Assembly (NCBI GenBank): GCA_019055375.1
Contig: JAHQIW010001335.1
Coordinates: 1 to 64,000 of the forward strand
DNA length: 64,000 nucleotides
DNA from: Parelaphostrongylus tenuis
Lineage: Eukaryota > Nematoda > Chromadorea > Rhabditida > Metastrongylidae
Reading direction: 5' to 3'
The position numbers were made by a program, and so were the translations under genes. Below the pieces are notes generated by a model that searched no databases, had not been told where the DNA came from, and saw nothing but the letters and a program-made list of their open reading frames with translations. Positions 45,945-56,412 of this stretch are shown here, in pieces (the first letter of the stretch is position 1; every line of letters starts with the position of its first letter).

Positions 45945-47160
45945 TAAATTCTTCTTGACTGACACAGCGCACTAGGAAGGCCTTTTCAGAAACCATGTAC
46001 CCTACTGAGATCGCTCGAATGGCAATTAAAGGTGTGATAGAAAACCCATGTAAAGAAAGGCCTTCGATCAATCATGGCACGATAAAAGCCCATGCCGACT
46101 CAGAGTTAGTGGCTTATTTGATTGCATGAGTCCGTCCTATAATATATTCAAAGGACTGGTCATTCTTGTCATACATTAAGATTTCGCGGTGCTTTTCCGC
46201 TATTCGCACCTTGTTTCGACTTTTCACGAAAACGCATTTCCTAAAATTTTTCTTTTAAGATGTAGTAATTATTGGATAGCTTAGATCAGAAGAATGTCAA
46301 CCGTATACTTCTAAAACAGTTTTTATTGCACTATAACAGTAGAAAAATTATGTTCCTCATTCAAGATTTCCCGCTAAACAAAGCTTTTCCTTAAAACTTT
46401 TAGCAATCATCCGATAGCCTGATTCTCGTCAATTCCAGTGATATATTTGGTTTTTCCAAAAAGGGCTTCTTATTACGCTGTAACAGTCAAAAAACAAGAT
46501 TGACATTTGCATATTCGAATCATTTTCCGTTATCCACGCACACTTTCGATCCCTTGAGAAAAACCGTTTCGTTGTTTTTTTGGAGTGATAGTTCAAAGCC
46601 CACTAACTTTAACGATGTATAGTGTTCTCAGAATGGCTTTATTATTCATTATAATAGCAAGAATAAAATTTTGTTAGACACTTCTTTGTGAGTAAAGCTG
46701 TTCCTCTAGAATTTTAGTAGCCATTCGCTTGCATGAATATTCTCAGCAATTTCAATGAGCTCATTGGTTTTGAAAAGAACTTCTTAGTGCGCTGTAGCAA
46801 TCAAAAGAAGGTTAAATTTCTTGCAACACGACATTGGCACCGATCCACCGCGCTTCGGCAGTATGTGGATGGGCCTTTGTAACATTGCCGCTAAGCCACC
46901 ACGCTTTTTTTCAAATCCAAATTTGCGAAACTTAATATTCTTATGATTATTACAGCGCACTAAGAAATCCTTTCAGAAAATCAAATACATTATCGGAATT
47001 GTCGAAATTTGAGCTATCGAATGGTCACTAAAAGTCTAGAGGAAAAGTTTTGTTCACCGAGCGATGTCTGCATAAAAAAATAATCTTGATTTTGATGTTA
47101 CAGTGCAATGATGAAGCCATTTTGGAAATAAGATACATCATTAAAATTCTTTTAATTTAA
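45945..47160. repeat. degenerate tandem array of about 150-bp units
   Basis: About seven diverged units repeat the same order: a GCGC-(A/T)(G/A)TAACA-(A/T)-AAAA segment, an AGGAAAAGTTTT / TTCCTTAAAACTTTTAG segment, ATC(A/C)TTCGATAGC, and a T-TTTTC-AAA(A/G)GGC(T/C)TTCTTA segment. Some units appear inverted. Related single units lie at 21745-22060, 22310-22450 and 41330-41570. Confidence 0.6.
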
Positions 47161-48530
47161 GCGTTGAATCAACTCAATCTTAGAAAAGAACCAAAAGTTG
47201 CTTTTTTCAAGAGCTCTAAACAGCTTGCGGATGACGGAGAAGTACCGATTTTGCTATTACGCAATTCGTGCACTTGCGTTAAACTCCGATCACGCTTTTG
47301 ACTTTTCGAGTAGGTGTGTTGCAACTTGTTGCTAAAGCCTTAGTAACTGCTGACGCAATTTTTCCAAGTATTTATGAGAGCAAAGTGAATGTGAGCACTT
47401 AATGCTCACCAGAGGACTCGAAAATGTCCCACGTTCCTGCAATATTCTAGGAATAAAGTTGGTTATCCCTTTGACAACGACGTTGAAATTTTGCGCGGCA
47501 CGCGACGCGATCGGGTGGCGAGCTACAATGATATTGCGGTAGTTTGTGATAAAATTTGGAAGTCATCACAAGTAAATGGTTGAATTTTCAAAAAAATTTT
47601 GGATAGTATGATTGATGAGGTTTCAATAAGACTATCGCTAGTAGAAACAACGCTAGTTTCTCAGTGAATATAGTGAAAATGATTTGTTTAGTTAGTCCTT
47701 TTCTAAAAGTATGTGTGAATAGTGTTATAAGATTTTGATTCAAATTGTATTCTGCCAATAAATATAAAATTTTTTAGCGCGTTGTGGAACTGCTATCTCT
47801 AGGTTATGTTATAATAATCAACTATCTGGAACAAAGATAGAAATAATAGAATAAGTTTATCAATTGAGCACCAATGTGCACGGAAGCCCTCGTCACCACA
47901 TATTTACTCTGAGACAGACGAGAGAGAAAGAGAGAGCGAGAGTGAGAGACGAATTAAAAACGACTCATGTCGTTGTAAAGCGGCTATAATACTTATTTGT
48001 TTTTACTTATCTGTTTACTTGAATAAGTTGACTTTTCGTTTTATGCGAATCTCAGTATCATTGGTTCTGATCACTGTATTGCATGCATTCACAAAAATCT
48101 TCACATTTGAGTTGCCACATAGTGGCTTTGTTCCCTTCTTGCGGAAAGCTTGGGATAACTAGACATAGATATGTTGGAGTGTGCTCTCATTTCATCATAG
48201 GTGTTCAACTGTTTTTTTGGGTTCGAAACTTCTCCCACATCAAGCTGGTACCCATTGACCGGTCCCGGATTGATACAAAGTTTGGCTGGTCCACAGTGGG
48301 CTCAAATCACCAGCTATGCCTGTTGCACTGTTGCAAGGAATTTCTACTCATTACGTTTCTCACATGTTCACAAACAACCTCATACTAGGTTGAGCAAGCA
48401 GTTCTCTAGCAACCGCGAAAAATCAGAATATTGTGGATGTTTAACACAGTATTAGTTATTGTAAATCAGTAGGAATATCTCAGAAATATTTCTGTAAGAA
48501 ACTCCTACAAAAACTGGTCGATCACGATCG
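47160..48530. other. gene-free stretch with a short GA microsatellite
   Basis: No exon chain or RNA gene seen. A GA-rich tract lies at 47913-47950. The frames at 48083-48388 and 48201-48455 have no motif, though they sit just before the mariner remnant and could be its decayed N-terminal part. Confidence 0.35.
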
Positions 48531-48539
48531 GAGCAAATG

Positions 48540-49020
48540 CTGGGTTTGAAGGGTCAAGCTTTACCATCAGTTTCACGTCAAAATCCGTTTGGCCAAAAAG
48601 TCATGATCTGCTTTTGGTGGAATTTTTGAGGTGTCTTGCATCTTTGACTTGTTCCAAATGGTCGCGACGTCAATGCCAAATTCTACTGCGAGCAGCTGGA
48701 CCGAGTCTACGATGCATTGGACGAACAGTACCCGACATTGATTCGTCAAAATGCGCGCTGTCCCAGCAAGACAATGCCAATCTCACACCACAAAGAAGAC
48801 TAAGGGGAAGTTTGATAAATTGGAGGAAGTTGAGGTCTACCTGCACCGAGCCTACAGAGCAGATGCTGCGCCTTCCGATTATGGTCTTTTCAATTGAGTC
48901 TATGCATAAACGAATGTTCGAAGGATGTTAAGGACCTTTCTTCCTCAGCGTGATAATCCAGCAGGTCAGATGAATTCTTTTTGTGAAGACCTAGCAAGCA
49001 ATTACGTCTATCTCTCAGTC
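48540..49020 (+). pseudogene. mariner transposase catalytic-domain pseudogene
   Basis: Shifting plus-strand frames recover, in order, QALPSVSRQNPFGQKVMICF-WWNF (first catalytic Asp expected in the equivalent WWD, here Asn), YCEQLDRVYDALDEQYPTLI, QDNANLT (second Asp, in the HDNARPH position) and APSDYGLF (third Asp region). Several frameshifts and stops make it inactive. It is the longest transposase remnant here. Confidence 0.75.
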
Positions 49021-49029
49021 GGGCGACAA

Positions 49030-49770
49030 TCTTGATGAGCATTCATGTAGACAGAAATGATAGATCTTTAAGCAAGAGCGAAATCCGCACAACTTCGGTT
49101 TCTCGCATGAATGATGATTTCGAGGCACCGAAACTATTTAAAAAGGTCCTCGAGCGTGAACGCTATGTGAGCGCGGATCATCCATGTCGGGTAGAACATT
49201 CAGGAATTCGATACTTCCTTTGTATTAGGAAGCAGGTACCCCAAACAGATGTTTCATCAACCACAGTCATTCTATTGACTGCTCAAAAAATTCCAAGAAT
49301 GTGATTCATTGAGCAATCATAAAAAAAATTTATTATACTTGACTATTTTTTACGAAACAAAAACAACATTCAGTATCTCTAGCGGTTTCTAGCACAGTCT
49401 TTGTTCATCTGAGAACTTATTGAATATCTTGCACACCATGAGTGCAACGATCACTGCCCTAATATAGAGTAGTTTCAGACTAATTATTTGATGGCGATGC
49501 GAGGAATTTCGTGGAAAACCATCGCCATTTTGATCGTCTGGCCATTTGTTGCGAATATACTGGTTAAGATGTTCAGAAATCTTATTGGTGTTTGAAAATA
49601 TTCTCGAATATACATGCATTGTCAGCTACAAAGATACATAACTGACATTTTCATCCAATTCATGCATACCGGTACGAGAACAGAGTAAACAGCAGAACGA
49701 TGGCAGTGAAAGAGGCAATAAGTTTTTTCTTTACGGCAAGAAACAAATCAAACTGTACAATATAATTACA
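49030..49770. other. no supported gene
   Basis: The frames at 49032-49304 and 49389-49619 have no recognised motif. This may be the tail of the mariner copy followed by the 3' flank of the minus-strand membrane gene. Confidence 0.3.
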
Positions 49771-49779
49771 CATAGTTCA

Positions 49780-50268
49780 TCAATAGCGATATCCGGTGTG
49801 ATCAGGAGGTCCGGGAGGCAGGTGATCTCTGCCGTAGTCTCTGGGGTTACGATGGTCCGAAGAAAAGTGATCTCGGCGATTGTCGGGCGAGTAAGCGTAT
49901 GTGGACGATGGTGCTCCAGGATACGCACGTGAATCGTACTAAATTACAGTAACTAATGCGTTCATATACATGCACAAGCACCCTGGACCAAGTACGCCTC
50001 GAAATAAATTGTAACATAATTGGTAGACGCTGCTAATACCACAAATCCACAATTGGATCACATATTCTCTGACTCATATCCGTCACTTTCATCCAAATTA
50101 AACAGTTGCAGTAGAGCTTCTTCAGACATTATATTCAAGTTTTTTTTTGCAGAAAAATGGATTAAAGCAGCTAATAAAAGGTCTACATACCCGCTGATCC
50201 ATCATGATGCCTTTCCGTCTGTTATAGATCCGTTGAAATTTTGCTATGACGATCATTAGAAGAGAGAT
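49780..50268 (-). CDS. C-terminal exons of a small multi-pass membrane protein
   Basis: Two phase-0 exons: 50191-50268 (acceptor TTTTTCAG, donor CGG|GTATGT) and 49780-49938 (acceptor GTAATTTAG, stop TGA). The first encodes the end of a membrane segment and a basic cytosolic stretch (ISLLMIVIAKFQRIYNRRKG). The second is a 52-residue hydrophilic tail rich in Tyr, Pro, Asp and Arg (AYPGAPSSTYAYSPDNRRDH) with a PPGPPDHTGY end. Earlier exons, at higher coordinates, were not found with confidence. It resembles the nematode four-pass proteins represented by the gene at 56413-59259, but the tail is unrecognised. Confidence 0.6.
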
Positions 50269-50269
50269 C

Positions 50270-52120
50270 TGAAAAATCACATATATATCTAGTTTTCAAA
50301 TAGGAACTAATCTAAAATGATGATAGTGATCCAGTATTCCAAAAATATTGAATAAAGACCCGCAATTAATCTCGGCAGTGGTCAAAAATTAATCGCGTTC
50401 TCAGGAAATCCTTTAGGACTCGTTTACGCAGTTTTCACAAATTTCAGTTCAGCAAAGACGATATTTTTTCAACCTAACTTTCTATAGATGACTGCCCTAC
50501 TCTATAAATGCACATCACATCACATCCTGAAAAGTGGACCAGTAAGATACGAGGATTCTCCGTTGTTCTTGCTACGAAACTCAAATTCTCTTCGTGGAGT
50601 TTTTGTCACTCGGCTCCAATGATCAAGGTTGTATAAGTGTTAGTATGCCACTTTACACAGTCTAACAAAGATGTTTTATGTCTCTAAAATGTTGGAGAGA
50701 AAAGAGTAATTACAACATCGTGCTATCTCATCAAACTTCTTGAGTCAACCAAACACAATGTTCAACACAATGATTGTAATAATCATATTTTTAATTTTTC
50801 TTAGGTCAAACAATCTACTTTCATATTAGTGAAGTATTTGGCCGCTTTAGGTTCGTTGAATTGTAAAATCTTATCAGCCACGTGCCATTAATAAAGTGGC
50901 ACTGAGGTTTCAAACGGCCCTTGACCGTATCTCATCTAATCAAATTCTCATGAAAAGCACGCAGCAAAGATTACTTTTGGGAGATGTGTTGTGCTCTCAG
51001 TACCATTATGCAACTTCAGGAGTATAATGCGTATTTGATCCACAGCATATGTTAAAGTCAGTTCTCATAGTATACCAGAAGAGCTAATAGCAATTTGCCA
51101 ACCCTAGGGGATGAAATTCTAGGTGAGTCCGACAAAGAGTGAAATCAGCGTGTACTACATGCAGCGTGTAGTCACTGAGCTACATCGTCTGAGGTTTCAG
51201 AAATGTTCTCAAAATCTGGAGGGACGTCAGTGTGGTGTAGATGCGTATACTGAGTTACGCAGTGAGGATACAACTGATGAGAGCATAAAAATTTTCCCCA
51301 CTTAGCACGCATCCTTACTGCTGATCTGACCGGAGCCTTTACTCTATGCTACAGTGCTACTATAGGAATAATGTGACAGTTTTGTATTGTGTTCTAGTAA
51401 CTCTATGTTTTGAAAGATACTAAACTAGATCAAGATGAAATATCGATGATTTTCGGGTAGGAAATGGAGTGCATAATGTTGCTGAAGATGCTAAAAGATT
51501 GATAAGTGATTAGTCGGTAGTATCTTGCTGACGACTTGTAATAAATCCCAAGAACACCTCCCTGTTGACCTCGGCAATCTTCCATAATGCACAAGGCCTT
51601 TTTGTTAGCCAAACACGAGAGTTATTATACAATTTATAAGAACAACTGGCGTTTCGAGGGGTTTCGCTTTCTTCAGAGCCTAGAAAAACGTTGTCCACAA
51701 CCACGTCGGCCCAACACTTCCATTACTCAGACAAAAAAAAAGATCGCGTGATCAGTGATTTTTCTCAGTGAAAACGCTCTTCCCAAACCTCTCACTCCCG
51801 AAATTGCTTTGTTGAGATTTTGTTAGACTGATTATCCTTCTAATTCTTACTTTTTTTTAAGAAATTATAATCAGAAATCAGAGAAATCTGCGTTTGCTGT
51901 CACTCACATGAAAGAACTGCAATCCCAAGAAGAAGATCCCGGTCGCGATTCGTGCAAGATTTCCCTGAACGATAGCTCTTAGTAGACATCTAATTCATCT
52001 AATTCTTCTTTGATTTTGAAACAAACAGCAAAGGCAAAACGAAGAAGTGTACAGTGGAACTTCACTTCTTGCTGTACTTACTCACATGTAAACAACAACT
52101 CAAAATTTCTAGTGTTTTTA
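50270..52120. other. no supported exon found
   Basis: Upstream exons of the minus-strand gene ending at 49780 are expected somewhere here or beyond, but I could not identify one. 51620-51720 has a GGCGTTT-GAGG-TTCTTCAGAGCCT segment also seen near 3720 and 16210, so at least part is repetitive. Confidence 0.3.
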
Positions 52121-52129
52121 TTGCTTTTC

Positions 52130-52545
52130 TCGCAGTGTTATGATGTTTCACATATACCCAGAGAATTGAGTGGTGAAGAAAAATACGACCTCAAACGGGA
52201 GTTGAGCCCGCGTTTCATCTATACGGGGAACGCGTGCTAGCACTACACCATGGAGGCACATTTGCGCCATCACTCATTCTTCAACATGACAATGTTAGCT
52301 GTCTGCCACCAACCCTTAACAGGCTTGGTTGGATATGCGATTTGGCTTCATAGACCCAGTTGAGGTGACAGCCTTTGTGATAAGTAATAATCCAGATTTT
52401 CAGTGTTTTTACTGCTTTTTTTTCGCAGTGTTACGATGTTACACATATACCTAAGAGAGTTAGGTGGTGAACAGAAATGAATCGCGGGTTCGACTCCTGT
52501 CTAAGGTCGTCATTCTGCTCACCACTCAATTCTCTTAGGTACAAA
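52130..52545 (-). repeat. pair of tRNA-like repeat copies in direct orientation
   Basis: 52130-52290 and 52410-52540 share GTGTTTTTA-TGCTTTT-TCGCAGTGTTA and an AGAG-ATTGAGTGGTGAA-like segment. The first, on the minus strand, contains a tRNA-like head (CCTCCATGGTGTAGTGCTAG, and a CGGG-CTCAACT-CCCG T arm). The second has only GCGGGTTCGACTCCTG. Another tRNA-derived short repeat. Confidence 0.45.
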
Positions 52546-53062
52546 CAACAACAACAATGAATGTGTTCGTGAGAATTAGGGCCATAAATTGCTGTATTGT
52601 TTTCTATATTTTAATCATTCAATCTGCTGTGAGCTGTCCCTAAATATAACATTAGGAATCGAAACGATGGATCTACAAGACTCCTAAAGAACAAAACACT
52701 TCTATCAGACCAGAATTCCTCCACCTTGAAATGCTGTCATGAGTTACTCAACAATTTTGGCTTGATGGTGATTAGTCAGCAGACATGAATCGATGTGGGA
52801 CAGCAATCCTGGATGACCCGATTATTTCTAGAACCGCAGTGCACTGCTGTAATTGGCAGTTTTTCGCCATGGCCTTAATCTTGACTTAAACTGAGGCACG
52901 TGCCTATATCATGAACATGGCTTTGATTATAATCGCCTTATGGTTGACAATAAATGATGGCGGAATTTGATAAAGAGAACTAATAAGAATTGATGAGAAA
53001 GGCAAAGAGAGGGCGTCAATGATGTAATGCGCTATGCGTAAAGCACTAGAAAACTTAATTAC

Positions 53063-53226
53063 CAGTTCAGAGCCACATCCGATTTCAGGTTTTGCTCGTA
53101 TTCTTCAGTGCTCTTATGGCTGTACATCACATCGTAGTGTGGCATCAAAAATAGACAGCAGATCAAAGGTTGAAAGACCGTGATTTCAATAGGAAATGAT
53201 AGTAGTGACGAGTCAAAGTACAGTGA
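53063..53226 (-). CDS. candidate exon, unrecognised
   Basis: The minus-strand frame is open to a donor CTGAACTG|GTAATT and reads hydrophobic then hydrophilic: ITVFQPLICCLFLMPHYDVM, then YSHKSTEEYEQNLKSDVALN. It looks like coding sequence, but no AG acceptor lies between the upstream in-frame stop and the conserved-looking part. Either the Met of MPHYDVM starts the protein or a sequence error hides the acceptor frame. It could be an early exon of the gene ending at 49780. Confidence 0.35.
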
Positions 53227-53229
53227 TTA

Positions 53230-55630
53230 AAACTTCTTGAATTTTTGAACTTTCTGAACGAAACTGTAAAAGAACTTGACTGAAACCGCGATCATGGAGT
53301 TAGCTTAGAGAAAAACCATTATAGGCAGAACAAGTAACAGCCATCATAGTGTGTTGCCCTTTGCAGGTATGTTTCCCAGCAAAAGAGAAAAACTGAAAGA
53401 TGAACGGCTCAGCATACTGTGAGCGTTAGGTCAAGCCTATGACGACATAAGCGTTCAGACTCGCCGGTCGACATGAGAGAAGAATGTTCTCACACACACG
53501 CAGAATGAAATCTTCAAATGTACGCTACTAATATTGAGAGGGTTGGTATACAATTTTGATCATTTATTTATCCATTAAATCTATTACAACGAGGTGTAGT
53601 TGTTTTTCGGGAGAACTATGACAGGAAGGACACCTACGTGCAAAAGAATTGCGCAGTTCCAGATTTTAAGTCGTTAAATTTAATGCACTGTCGTAAATAA
53701 AGGTTTTTAAATTTCACAAATTACCGAAAATTAGACGTCACAACGCCTAAGATATAAGGAAGGTGTGAAACCGGCTCTCATCTCAGCGTCTACGGCCATA
53801 TGTGCTTGGCTGTAGCGTAAAACCTAAACTTATTGACTATGTTTCCTATGGGTATAGACGATTGACGTAACAGGCATCCTAGAAACTTCATCTGTTGCTG
53901 ACTTCCCGAAAGTTTTTTCTCGAAAACGGAACATCAATGACTAACAGAGTCGGTGCAGCGTAAAATAGGCCATCTACGGTAACCATGAGCGAACAAGTGG
54001 TCCTCGATCATGTAGTAATGACACCACACCAGTTTGCATGCAGTCATAAAGATTTCCAGTCGATGAGTTGGAACTCGTCGCTGCCGACAGAAAGGTGCTA
54101 GCGCCGAACTTGAGGAGATTCGAGGATTGTTTGACTACCAATGGATTCCAAGAACGTAGGAGAGCCAGCGATATATAGAGTGATGCGCGGTACGTTCGAT
54201 TAACGCGCAGCTGATGTTAGCAGCGGTTAAGCCTCTGTTGTAGAATCACAACTTTTTGACAAGGAAACATAACGTTGCTCAATCCATTAGTTCTGATTTC
54301 TCTTGTTTAAGGGTCAGAGTATTCTTTGACAATATTTTTAGGACCTGTATGGTCGTTGACGATTTTTCTATGAAGTATTTTCTGAGAGAGAGAACAGTGT
54401 AAACGAAAGTTGCAGCGAAGAGTCCATTGAGTGCTTTGGATCAGAGTATCGTGAACCAGACGGCCAAATCCTTCTGCTTTAGTTGACAACGCTTAATGGA
54501 AGCGTTATTAGGCGAAGGCGTTTTTTCGTTAGACTCGACTGAACAATACATGAAATGGTCTTCTCTGAAGGATTGCATCGATCAGCTTCTCATCACAGTA
54601 CATCTGAGTTGTGATTATCTTGTCAAGAGTTGAGCCGTTGGGCCACATAGCCCTATCCAGTGAAATGAATAAATCCATCATAGCAATCTCTCACAGATTG
54701 ATCAACATTGTTAAAATAGCAATCGTTTAATCAAACGAACGTCATCCATTCTGTCAGATGCTCTTTTCTCTTCAAACGCAATGTGATCGAGTATTTGACG
54801 TTTCGGCGGCGTAGAAGCACAAAAGTGACTCAACAACGGCGATTTCGCTTCTTTCTGTTCAATTCATGCGGTACGCTTGTATAGAGCTTGTTCAAACTAG
54901 CAATAAGCGCGAGATGTCCAATAATTGTTGAATTGTGAATGTTCAGTTTTTTTACAACCCATCCACTGTATTTTCCGAGGCATCTTCAATATCGGTTTTA
55001 GACAATGAATGCTGATAAGCGCACTACGACATCCAGTCTCTCGTGTAATACCTTAAGAAATGTCTTGGCGTTACTCTCTTATTTTATGTCCGAGTTTGAA
55101 CAAAATTAGGAAAATGATACGAGTTTCACGATCTAAGAGTAGCAATACAACCAGTTTGCCATCGTAAATGTTGGCGAAAGTATTACTTAAGTGGAGTAAG
55201 AACTTCAAAAGAGTAAAAACTAAAAATGAAAGTAAGAAATAGACGAAAATTCATTTACATGTTCCATAACTACAGCAGCGATCTCAACTGACTAATAATC
55301 ACTAACATATGATCTTTTCCGCATTGTTTTTTAGTTGATTTCCTACTTCAATCCCTCTCTTCTTTTAATTATCGGGACATCCCGTTATGTCTTATAACGC
55401 ATTCGAATAATAAACGCACTTTAGAACATTTCGAGATAAAAAATTCAAACAAAATTTCCAAAGTTCTAATCCTTCCAAACTTGAAACCTGTTACTCTTTC
55501 ATATCAAAACTGTATAGTTTTACACGAACGAGGAGTTTCACAGTCAATTCACCATACCTACGTGATATTGTCTCGGCTTACTCAAAGTTTCATTTTAATA
55601 TATGGGTGCCATAACGAATTGATATGAAGA
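53230..55630. other. no supported gene
   Basis: No recognisable exon chain on either strand. The minus frame at 54307-54489 has some protein-like composition, but no motif or clear splice sites. Confidence 0.3.
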
Positions 55631-55638
55631 TGTGAATT

Positions 55639-55770
55639 ATGAGTCACACGAACGGAAGCGATCTCGAGACGGCGCAACTCGATGATTTCAAGTCGTTCAG
55701 CGGATTTTCAGCCACGATCCCCGAACTGATCGGCTTCGACTTCCGTGGGGATAAGTGCATGACGGAATAA
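55639..55770 (+). CDS. small open frame, 43 codons, unrecognised
   Basis: Reads MSHTNGSDLETAQLDDF and then KSFSGFSATIPELIGFDFRG, ending MTE. Its G+C content is clearly above the flanks, and the codon choice looks like expressed nematode genes. No usable donor is seen, so it would be a complete micropeptide or a fragment of an element. Function unknown. Confidence 0.25.
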   Translation: MSHTNGSDLETAQLDDFKSFSGFSATIPELIGFDFRGDKCMTE

Positions 55771-56412
55771 TGCCGTGTATTCAGTTCCGCATACGGTCAC
55801 AATTCATGTAAAGCAATCGCTTTGGCTGCATCAGTAGGTCAGCTTGTCAATCACATCACATTGGAAACATACAATAGGCAGAAGCTAAAGAGAGCTCGAT
55901 TTTGTCCTGTTTGTATAGATTGCCGCCATTTCCCCGTAAAACTTGTTTGGATACTTTCTGTATAGAAACCACAAGTAATTGCACTTATTCGATAGTGTGA
56001 ATGTTCTTTTTGCCTTAGGTGACGTATTTCTGACATTCAAAAGCAGTAACCATGATAATACCAATCGCGCGTAACAACGGCAATTTTTAGTGAAACCTGC
56101 CAATCGAACTCGCCTATTTCTTTCTTCTATGCTTAGAGTCTGAAATCCTTCAAGGCTTTCACCTATATAATTTACGACATTTGATTAATATGATCTCTTC
56201 CTAGTGATGCTCATCACGATTCAACACGGTCCAAGAGGCTTGTCAACCATAGATTCTTGCTAAACTCATAGGGTGTAAATAAAGTTTCCGCTATAAGAAA
56301 AATATTCTATTGTATTCTACAGAAATTTACAACAAGGAACGAGAATCAGGCAGCGATCCCTGTTCTCGTCACAAGCAAGCGTATCCCGTCTTTCCCTAAC
56401 AGCGGAAAAATA

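Noticed and set aside
52195..52270. Possible tRNA gene on the minus strand
   Set aside because: Tree-like arms are visible, but the acceptor stem has mismatches and the unit is part of a repeated segment at 52130 and 52410.
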